From assembly GCF_028473745.1 (NCBI RefSeq), contig NZ_CP101137.1, forward strand, positions 7,199,501 to 7,263,500: DNA of 64,000 nt. Direction: 5' to 3'. Origin of the DNA: Streptomyces sp. M92 (GTDB lineage Bacteria > Actinomycetota > Actinomycetes > Streptomycetales > Streptomycetaceae). Positions within the stretch are counted from its first letter, which is position 1. Each line of letters starts with the position of its first letter. Below, piece after piece: positions 33,970 through 41,613 of this stretch. The notes beneath the pieces were generated by a model. That model was not told where the DNA came from and made no database searches. It saw only the letters and a program-made list of their open reading frames with translations. The position numbers and the translations under genes were made by a program.

Positions 33970-34724
33970 GCGGGGCGTCCTTCCCGAGGGGCGCGGAGCA
34001 GGGGCGGGTGCAGGGTGGTGGCGGGGCCCGCGCGGTAGAGCGCGGCCGGTTTGCCGCGGCCGCCGGTGAGGCGGGCGGCGCCGGGGACGGCCTCCACGAA
34101 GCCCGGGGTGGCTAGCACCTTGCGGCGGAAGTTGGGCCGGTCCAGGGCCGTGCCCCACACCGTCTCGTAGACCTGTTGCAGCTCGCCGAGGGTGAACTCG
34201 GCCGGGCAGAAGGCAGTGGCCAGGCAGGTGTACTCCAGCTTGGCGCCGACGCGGTCCCGGGCGTCGGCCAGGATCCGGTCGTGGTCGAAGGCGAGGTCGC
34301 GGGCCGTGTCGTACGGCATCCAGCGGGCCTCGGCGGCGTCACCGCCGCCGTGCGGTTCGAGCGAAGCGAGGTGGGGGTCCCCCGAGTCTGGGGGAGGATC
34401 CGGCAGCAGCGCGGCGAAGGCCACGGAAACGACCCGCATGCGGGGGTCGCGGCCGGGGTCGCTGTAGGTGCGCAACTGCTCCAGGTGCGGCCCGGTCACG
34501 TCGGCGAGGCCGGTCTCCTCGGCCAGCTCGCGCCGGGCCGCCTCCTCCGCCGACTCCTCGGGCAGCAGGAAGCCGCCGGGCAGCGCCCAGCGGCCGGCGT
34601 ACGGCTCCTGCCCCCGTTCCACCAGCAGCACGTGCAGCGCGCCCGCGCGGAGCGTGAGGACGGCGAGGTCGACGGTGACGGCGAACGGCTCGTAGGCGTG
34701 CTTGTCGTAGCCGTGCACGAGCAC
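33966..34724 (-). CDS. NrtR-type NUDIX transcriptional regulator of NAD metabolism
   Basis: This 252-aa protein has an N-terminal NUDIX domain (GGFLLPEESAEEAARRELAE, then ETGLADV; about residues 47-73) and a C-terminal winged helix (FTLGELQQVYETVWG, then RPNFRRKVL). It ends with the GRGKPAALYR wing of NrtR repressors, which sense ADP-ribose. A near-perfect NrtR operator (34736-34752) lies 12 bp upstream, so it probably represses itself and the downstream ADP-ribosylglycohydrolase. The segment PDPPPDSGDPHLASLEP is an in-frame insertion encoded by a dispersed-type repeat. GTG start at 34724, possibly the next GTG. Confidence 0.88.
   Translation of the reverse strand: MLVHGYDKHAYEPFAVTVDLAVLTLRAGALHVLLVERGQEPYAGRWALPGGFLLPEESAEEAARRELAEETGLADVTGPHLEQLRTYSDPGRDPRMRVVSVAFAALLPDPPPDSGDPHLASLEPHGGGDAAEARWMPYDTARDLAFDHDRILADARDRVGAKLEYTCLATAFCPAEFTLGELQQVYETVWGTALDRPNFRRKVLATPGFVEAVPGAARLTGGRGKPAALYRAGPATTLHPPLLRAPREGRPA
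34359..34400. repeat. Repeat-derived in-frame insertion inside the NrtR gene
   Basis: This short G-rich segment contains GGTGGGGGTCCCCC followed by GAGTCTGGGGGAGGA, a near-palindromic core also seen in the centre of the MITE-like element at 29496-29536. It adds roughly 14-16 residues between conserved NUDIX strands without breaking the frame. Confidence 0.55.
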
Positions 34725-34735
34725 CCACCCCCTTA

Positions 34736-34752
34736 ATAGTCACTAGGACTAT
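34736..34752 (-). promoter_or_regulatory. NrtR operator
   Basis: ATAGTC-ACTAG-GACTAT is a 6-bp inverted repeat with a 5-bp centre, AT-rich against a GC-rich background. It lies 12 bp before the nrtR-like start and resembles known actinobacterial NrtR sites. Confidence 0.75.
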
Positions 34753-34809
34753 AAAGAAGGCGGGTGCTCGGAACAACCCTTGGAGACCTGGGAGAACCAG
34801 GAAGGAGGC

Positions 34810-35925
34810 CTACAGGTCGACCTCCTGCATCAGCATCCCGACCTCCGTGTTGGACAGCCGGCGCAGCCAGCCCGACTTCTGGTCGCCCAGGGTGATCGGG
34901 CCGAAGGCGGTGCGCACCAGCTTGTCGACCGGAAAGCCGGCCTCGGCCAGCATCCGGCGGACGATGTGCTTGCGGCCCTCGTGGAGGGTGACCTCGACCA
35001 GGTAGTTCTTGCCGGTCTGCTCGACGACCCGGAAGTGGTCCGCGCGCGCGTAACCGTCCTCCAGCTGGATGCCGTCCTTCAGGCGCTTGCCCAGGTCGCG
35101 CGGGATGGGACCCACGATGTGCGCGAGGTAGGTCTTCTTCACGCCGTACCGGGGGTGGGTCAGGCGGTGCGCCAGCTCACCGTGGTTGGTGAGCAGGATG
35201 ACGCCCTCTGTCTCGGTGTCGAGCCGGCCGACGTGGAAGAGACGGGTCTCGCGGTTGGTGACGTAGTCACCGAGGCACTGGCGGCCCTCCGGGTCCTCCA
35301 TGGTGGAGACGACACCGGCGGGCTTGTTCAGCGAGAAGAACTGGTACGACTGCGTGGCGACGGTCAGGCCGTCGACCTTGACCTCGTCCTTCTCGGGGTC
35401 GACTCGGCGGCCCTGCTCCAGCACGATCTCGCCGTTGATCTCGACGCGCGCCTGCTCGATCAGCTCCTCGCAGGCGCGCCGGGAGCCGTAGCCCGCGCGG
35501 GCGAGGACCTTCTGCAGCCGCTCGCCCTCCTGCTCGGCGCCCGGGAAGGTCTTGGGCAGCTTGACGTCCTTCTTGCCCGCGTACCGCTCGCGGTTGCGCT
35601 CCTCGGCCCGCGTCTCGTACTCGCGGGACGTGGCCGGGGCGCTGCGCCCGCGCTGCTGGGGCCGCTTCGGGCCGCCCTTGGCGCCGCCCCGGGCCGAGGG
35701 GCCGCGGCCCGACTTCGGGCCGTCCTTGGTGGCACCGGGGCCCACGTCGTAACGCCGCTCCTCCGGGCGCGGCTTCTTCGGACGACCGCCCTGCCTGTCG
35801 TCGCGGTTGTTGCCGGCGCCGCGGTAGTTGCCGCGGCCCCCGCTGCTCCCGCCGCGGCCGCCGCTGTTGCCACCACGGCTCCCGCCGTTGTTTCCGCTGC
35901 TGTTCCTGCCGCTGCTGCTTCGCAT
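34810..35925 (-). CDS. rluB: 23S rRNA pseudouridine synthase RluB
   Basis: This 371-aa protein has a long disordered N-terminus rich in Gly, Arg, Ser and Asn (about residues 1-130). An S4 RNA-binding domain follows (GERLQKVLARAGYGSRRACE, about 134-153), then the RsuA-type catalytic domain with the Asp in FHVGRLDTETEGVILLTN (about residue 236). It isomerises a uridine near the peptidyl-transferase centre (helix 89). The ATG shares its A with the scpB stop (TGATG), a translational-coupling signal. This gene follows scpA-scpB in most actinobacteria. Confidence 0.93.
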   Translation of the reverse strand: MRSSSGRNSSGNNGGSRGGNSGGRGGSSGGRGNYRGAGNNRDDRQGGRPKKPRPEERRYDVGPGATKDGPKSGRGPSARGGAKGGPKRPQQRGRSAPATSREYETRAEERNRERYAGKKDVKLPKTFPGAEQEGERLQKVLARAGYGSRRACEELIEQARVEINGEIVLEQGRRVDPEKDEVKVDGLTVATQSYQFFSLNKPAGVVSTMEDPEGRQCLGDYVTNRETRLFHVGRLDTETEGVILLTNHGELAHRLTHPRYGVKKTYLAHIVGPIPRDLGKRLKDGIQLEDGYARADHFRVVEQTGKNYLVEVTLHEGRKHIVRRMLAEAGFPVDKLVRTAFGPITLGDQKSGWLRRLSNTEVGMLMQEVDL

Positions 35926-36587
35926 CAAAGTTCCGTCTTGTCGTCTGCGTCCTCGGAATCCGGGGCGTCCGGATCGAACGACGGGACCGCTTCCAGTGTC
36001 TCGGCCTCGATCGCCGCCGCCTCCGGGAGGAAGGGCGCGAGCTCCGGGAGCTCGTCCAGGCCGCGCAGGCCCATCCGCTCCAGGAAGTAGTTCGTCGTCA
36101 CGTACAGGATCGCACCTGTTTCGGGTTCCGTGCCCGCCTCCTCCACCAGGCCCCGCTGGAGGAGGGTGCGCATCACACCGTCGCAGTTCACACCGCGCAC
36201 GGCGGAGACGCGGCTGCGGCTGACCGGCTGGCGGTAGGCGACGACGGCCAGGGTCTCCAGGGCGGCCTGGGTGAGGCGGGCGTGCTGGCCGTCCAGGACG
36301 AAGCCCTCGACGGCCGCCGCGTACTCGGGGCGGCTGTAGAAGCGCCAGCCGCCCGCGATCAGGCGCAGCTCGAAGCCGCGCCGCTGCACGGTGTACTCGT
36401 CGGCCAGCTCGCGCAGGGCGTCCGCGACCTGCCGCCGGGGCCGCTGGAGGATCTTCGCGAGGTGCTCCTCGGTGGCGGGCTCGTCGACGACCATGAGGAC
36501 GGCTTCGAGGGCGGGCTTGAGGGCGAGGTCGGCGACGGCGGCGGGCCCGGCCGGAACCTCGCCGGCCTCGGTGGTCTCTTCACTCAC
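35925..36587 (-). CDS. scpB: Segregation and condensation protein B
   Basis: This 220-aa protein is the winged-helix partner of ScpA and SMC in the bacterial condensin complex. The two winged helices show LKPALEAVLMVVDEPATEEH (about residues 22-41), GWRFYSRPEYA, LTQAALETLAVVAYRQPVSR (about 100-119) and VNCDGVMRTLLQRGLVEEAG. An acidic tail follows. The GTG at 36587 overlaps the scpA stop by 4 bp. It acts in chromosome compaction during sporulation septation in Streptomyces. Confidence 0.94.
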   Translation of the reverse strand: MSEETTEAGEVPAGPAAVADLALKPALEAVLMVVDEPATEEHLAKILQRPRRQVADALRELADEYTVQRRGFELRLIAGGWRFYSRPEYAAAVEGFVLDGQHARLTQAALETLAVVAYRQPVSRSRVSAVRGVNCDGVMRTLLQRGLVEEAGTEPETGAILYVTTNYFLERMGLRGLDELPELAPFLPEAAAIEAETLEAVPSFDPDAPDSEDADDKTEL

Positions 36588-38245
36588 GCCTTCTGCTCCT
36601 CCTTCGGCGCCTCGGGCGGCCGGTCGAACTCGTCGGTCACCACCGGTTCGGTGTCCCCGTCCCCGCCGGTCCAGCGCACCAGCAGGTCGCCGAGGGCGGT
36701 CTCCTGGTCCAGGGCGACGGCCTTCTCCCGGTACAGCTCCAGCAGCGCGAGGAAGCGGGCCACGACGGTCAGAGTGTCGTCGGTGTCCTCGACCAGGACT
36801 CCGAAACTGGTCTCCCCCAGCTCCTTGAGCCGGGCGACGACGATCCCCGCCTGCTCCCGCACGCTCACCAGCGGGGCGTGGATGTGCTCGACGTACACCT
36901 GCGGTTTGGGCTTGGGCTGCATCGCCTTCACGGCGAGCTGGGCGAAGCCCTCGGGGCCGATGCTGATGACGACCTCGGGCAGCAGCTCGGCGTGGTGGGG
37001 TTCCAGGCCGACGGTGCGGGGGTGGCGGCGGGCCTCGGCCTCCAGCCGGTCGTTGAAGATCTCCGCGATCTGCTTGTACGCGCGGTACTGGAGCAGCCGG
37101 GCGAAGAGCAGGTCGCGGGCCTCCAGCAGGGCGAGGTCGCCCTCGTCCTCGACCTCGGCGGCGGGCAGCAGCCGGGCCGCCTTCAGGTCGAGCAGGGTGG
37201 CCGCGACCACCAGGAACTCGGTCGTCTCGTCCAGGTCCCAGTCCGGGCCCATCGCGCGGATGTGCGCCATGAACTCGTCGGTCACCTTGGACAGCGCGAC
37301 CTCCGTGACGTCCATCTTGTGCCGGGAGATCAACTGGAGGAGCAGGTCGAAGGGCCCCTCGAAGTTGGCGAGCCGCACCTTGAAGACGCCTTCGCCCTCG
37401 CCGGGCACGCCCTGCGGGAGGGCGGCCGGCGCGTCGGCGTCGGCCGGTGGCGTGCCGGGGACGTCCACCGGCCCCGGAGGCGGCCGTTCCGGCGTCTCCG
37501 CGCCCCCGGGCGCCGCAGCGTCCCGCGGCGGCCTCTGGCGGCGTTCGGCACCCTCTGGCCGGGGCTCGGACGCCGGGAGAGGAGCCCATGGGGGCGTCAC
37601 CGTGCCGCGCGGCGACGCCTCTGCGGCGCCGGATGCGGCGGCCTCCTCCGACTCGGCGCCGACGGACCGGTGACCGGCATCGGCATCGGCATCGGCATCG
37701 GCATCGGCATCGGCATGGCCGGACGCTTCGGTGTCCGTTCCGGCACCGACCGCCGAGGACGGTGCGGGACGGCCCTCGGAGCCCTCGGCCCCGGACCGGC
37801 CGGAGTCAGCAGCGGGGACGGGGCCCGAAGCGACGGACCCGAACCACTCGGGACCGCTCTCGGCCCACGCCGGCCGGGACGATCGCGGACCATCCTCCGG
37901 ACCGGCAGGACCGGCAGGACCGGCAGGACCGGCTTCGCGACCGGCGGCCCCGGACAGGCCGGGACCGGTCCGGGGCCCCGGCGGACCGGACGACGGGTGA
38001 CCGCTCTCGGGGCCGGCCGCGCCGGAACCCGCCTCCGGGACGGTGAGCCCGGACGACCCGGGCCCGGCGGGTGCCTCGGGCGCGTCGGCGGCCTCGGCCG
38101 TCTCAGACGCACCGGAGGCACCAGAGGCACCGGAAGCGTCCGGCTCCCGCGCCACCGGCGGAGCCGCCCGTTCGCCGGGCCCCGGGCCCAGTGCGCGCCG
38201 ACGGCCGGCGCGAGGGCCGGGGCGGGAGGCGTCGTACGAGGTCAT
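36584..38245 (-). CDS. scpA: Segregation and condensation protein A with long low-complexity N-terminus
   Basis: The ScpA domain occupies about residues 287-550: VFKVRLANFEGPFDLLLQLI, SRHKMDVTEVALSKVTDEFM, EFLVVAATLLDLKAARLLP and a C-terminal winged helix ending VRWTGGDGD. It is the kleisin that bridges SMC heads. The first 285 residues are Ala/Pro/Gly/Ser/Glu-rich and contain Asp-Ala repeats from a hexanucleotide tract, making the protein twice the family length. Codon bias remains coding-like through this part. The ATG at 38245 is the furthest plausible start, 18 bp after the preceding gene. A shorter internal start is possible. Confidence 0.9.
   Translation of the reverse strand: MTSYDASRPGPRAGRRRALGPGPGERAAPPVAREPDASGASGASGASETAEAADAPEAPAGPGSSGLTVPEAGSGAAGPESGHPSSGPPGPRTGPGLSGAAGREAGPAGPAGPAGPEDGPRSSRPAWAESGPEWFGSVASGPVPAADSGRSGAEGSEGRPAPSSAVGAGTDTEASGHADADADADADADAGHRSVGAESEEAAASGAAEASPRGTVTPPWAPLPASEPRPEGAERRQRPPRDAAAPGGAETPERPPPGPVDVPGTPPADADAPAALPQGVPGEGEGVFKVRLANFEGPFDLLLQLISRHKMDVTEVALSKVTDEFMAHIRAMGPDWDLDETTEFLVVAATLLDLKAARLLPAAEVEDEGDLALLEARDLLFARLLQYRAYKQIAEIFNDRLEAEARRHPRTVGLEPHHAELLPEVVISIGPEGFAQLAVKAMQPKPKPQVYVEHIHAPLVSVREQAGIVVARLKELGETSFGVLVEDTDDTLTVVARFLALLELYREKAVALDQETALGDLLVRWTGGDGDTEPVVTDEFDRPPEAPKEEQKA
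37676..37723. repeat. GGCATC hexanucleotide microsatellite in scpA
   Basis: Seven exact GGCATC copies (37676-37717) plus one GGCATG encode an Asp-Ala run on the minus strand. A 9-bp repeat (GGACCGGCA, three copies and a partial, from 37899) encodes Gly-Pro-Ala in the same region. Copy changes would keep the frame. Confidence 0.9.
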
Positions 38246-38263
38246 GGCCCCCGCAGGCTACCG

Positions 38264-38830
38264 CTACCGCCCGCGCAGCCGTCGTACGAGGATGCTGGCG
38301 TCCCCGCGGGTCTCCAGGTCGGCGAGGACGACCGCGACGGCCTCGCGGACGATGCGGCCGCGGTCGACGGCCAGTCCGTGCTCGCCCCGGAGCACCAGAC
38401 GGGCGTGCTCGAGGTCCATCAGCTCCTCGGCGGAGACGTACACGGTGATCTTCTCGTCGTGGCGCTCGCGGCCGCTGGGCCGGCGTGCGGCGGCCCGGCC
38501 GCGCTTGCGGGACTGGGGCTGGGCCTGGGCGGCAGAACCTTCCTGCGTGGCCGCGCCCGGCGCCGCGCCCCCGCGCGGCCGCTCCGCGCCGCGGCTGCGG
38601 GACTCGCCCGCCGAGCCCTGTTCCGCGTCCGCCGCGGCGTGCTCCGCGCCCGCGCCGTCACCGCCCTGCGCGGGCACCGACTGCGGTGCGTCCTCGGCCG
38701 CGGCCTGGTCGCTCTCCCCCGCCGGCGCCGGCACCCGGGCTTCCCCGTTGGCCGGTCGCCGCGGGGAGGACGCCTGCAGCGCCGTTCCCCCTGTCGTACG
38801 GAAGAGTTCGTCGGCCCCCGGCAGACTCAC
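38264..38830 (-). CDS. Ribbon-helix-helix-like partner of ParA
   Basis: This 188-aa protein has a disordered Ala/Gln/Glu-rich N-terminal half and a C-terminal domain HDEKITVYVSAEELMDLEHA, then GRIVREAVAVVLADLE. Its strand-helix-helix pattern fits a ribbon-helix-helix DNA-binding fold, as in small ParB-like partners. It directly follows the ParA-like gene. The GTG at 38830 gives the 4-bp GTGA overlap with the parA stop; a GTG at 38842 is also possible. Its target DNA site is unknown. Confidence 0.72.
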   Translation of the reverse strand: MSLPGADELFRTTGGTALQASSPRRPANGEARVPAPAGESDQAAAEDAPQSVPAQGGDGAGAEHAAADAEQGSAGESRSRGAERPRGGAAPGAATQEGSAAQAQPQSRKRGRAAARRPSGRERHDEKITVYVSAEELMDLEHARLVLRGEHGLAVDRGRIVREAVAVVLADLETRGDASILVRRLRGR

Positions 38831-39999
38831 TCGGCGTGACACCGGGCGAGCACCTCCCTGGCGAGCTGGCGGTAGGCGGCGGCACCGACGGAGTTGGAGG
38901 CGTAGGTGGTGATCGGCTCACCGGCGACCGTGGTCTCCGGGAAGCGGACCGTGCGCCCGATGACCGTGTGGTAGACGTGATCGTCGAACGCCTCGACCAC
39001 GCGCGCGAGCACCTCACGGCTGTGCACCGTGCGTGAGTCGTACATGGTGGCGAGGATGCCGTCGAGCTCCAGGTCGGGGTTGAGCCGCTCCTGGACCTTC
39101 TCGATCGTCTCGGTCAGCAGCGCCACACCGCGCAGCGCGAAGAACTCGCACTCCAGCGGCACGATCACCTTGTGCGCGGCGGTCAGCGCGTTGACCGTGA
39201 GCAGGCCGAGCGAGGGCTGGCAGTCGATGACGATGAAGTCGTAGTCGTCCATCAGCGGCTTCAGGGCGCGCTGGAGCGTCGACTCGCGCGCGACCTCGCT
39301 GACGAGCTGCACCTCGGCCGCCGACAGGTCGATGTTGCTGGGCAGCAGGTCCATGTTGGGGACCGCCGTCTTCAGCAGCACCTCGTCGGCCGCCATGCCC
39401 CGCTCCATGAGCAGGTTGTAGACGGTGAGGTCGAGCTCCATCGGGTTGACGCCGAGACCGACCGACAGCGCGCCCTGCGGGTCGAAGTCGACGAGCAGCA
39501 CCCGGCGCCCGTACTCGGCGAGCGCGGCACCCAGGTTGATGGTCGACGTGGTCTTGCCCACGCCGCCCTTCTGGTTGCACATCGCGATGATCTTCGCGGG
39601 GCCGTGATCGGTCAGCGGGCCCGGGATCGGGAAGTACGGCAGCGGGCGGCCCGTCGGGCCGATGCGCTCCCGGCGCTGGCGGGCCGCGTCGGGCGCGAGC
39701 GTCGCCGCGTACTCGGGATCGGGCTCGTACTCCGCGTCCGGATCGTAGAAGTGCCCCTCGGGCAGTTCGTCGTAGTCGGCGAAGTGGTTGCGGGGCGCGC
39801 CACTTCCGTCGCCGGCCATGGCGTTCACGTGTTGGCCATCCATACTCATGTGTGCTGTCTGAGTTGCCTGCGGACTCTGGTGGGCGGCTGCGAAGGTGCG
39901 TACAGCGACGGAGCCGACAGCCTCGAGACGCCCGGGGCTCTCGGCCCGTGCAGGCATTCCTGGTTGACCACCCCCGGGAGTAAATGTCGACTCATTCAC
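38827..39999 (-). CDS. ParA-family ATPase (orphan, condensin-linked)
   Basis: This 390-aa deviant Walker-type ATPase has MCNQKGGVGKTTSTINLGAA (about residues 139-158), VDFDPQGALSVGLGV and FIVIDCQPSLGLLTVNAL, the ParA/Soj motifs. About 130 N-terminal residues with Asp/Glu/Tyr/Pro content (DYDELPEGHFYDPDAEYEPD) precede the ATPase. It is not next to gidB/parB as the main chromosomal ParA is, but heads an operon with an RHH-like protein, scpA, scpB and rluB. This suggests a second positioning system tied to condensin. AAGGAGG ribosome site; GTG start at 39999, with later ATGs possible. Confidence 0.88.
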   Translation of the reverse strand: MNESTFTPGGGQPGMPARAESPGRLEAVGSVAVRTFAAAHQSPQATQTAHMSMDGQHVNAMAGDGSGAPRNHFADYDELPEGHFYDPDAEYEPDPEYAATLAPDAARQRRERIGPTGRPLPYFPIPGPLTDHGPAKIIAMCNQKGGVGKTTSTINLGAALAEYGRRVLLVDFDPQGALSVGLGVNPMELDLTVYNLLMERGMAADEVLLKTAVPNMDLLPSNIDLSAAEVQLVSEVARESTLQRALKPLMDDYDFIVIDCQPSLGLLTVNALTAAHKVIVPLECEFFALRGVALLTETIEKVQERLNPDLELDGILATMYDSRTVHSREVLARVVEAFDDHVYHTVIGRTVRFPETTVAGEPITTYASNSVGAAAYRQLAREVLARCHAE

Positions 40000-40356
40000 A
40001 AGTCGTCTTACCTCCTTGGTGACCAGGGAACTTCTAGACAGGTCAGCGTGGCACCATGCCGACGTTCGGCGACTCTATGGCGTGTCGGGCGTCCGCAGCA
40101 ACACAATCCGCCGGACCCGGCCCGATGTGTCGGCAATGAAACAACCCCCTGTCAAGGGCGTACGGCCGTCGCACAGCAGGTTTCACCGGTGCGCGAATCG
40201 GTTGAAGCGTTACGTTCGAGGCGAGTTGACCGAGAATCGCAAAGTGACCATACACACACCTGGCCGGACCTTGTCGGGCAAGGTCCGGCCGGGTGTGCGC
40301 GGTTGACGGCGACTGTTGACGTATCGCCTTTGCCGTTTGGTGACTTAGGACAGGCC
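40000..40356. other. Intergenic region between ald terminator and parA-like operon
   Basis: This 357-bp region holds the parA-like ribosome site and promoter, and a terminator (40255-40297) for ald. A lower-GC tract at 40190-40260 is promoter-like. No small gene is credible on either strand. Confidence 0.6.
40255..40297. terminator. Terminator downstream of ald
   Basis: The 18-bp arms 40255-40272 and 40280-40297 pair with one mismatch around a 7-nt loop, about 60 bp after the ald stop. Confidence 0.78.
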
Positions 40357-41481
<1,125 letters not shown>

Positions 41482-41613
41482 GGTCCTTGGCTCAGAGGAT
41501 GGGGCTATTACTACACATACCCGCGCACACGTGGGCACAACGGGAGAGACCGCAAGAACGTGCGGCAGAGCCAGTCTAATGAAGGTGTTCCCGCTGTCTA
41601 GCCTTTCAAAGCA

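Noticed and set aside
38264..38842. Start of the ParA-partner gene at the GTG 38842
   Set aside because: The GTG at 38830 gives the usual 4-bp overlap with the preceding stop; the earlier start would overlap 16 bp for no gain in recognisable sequence.
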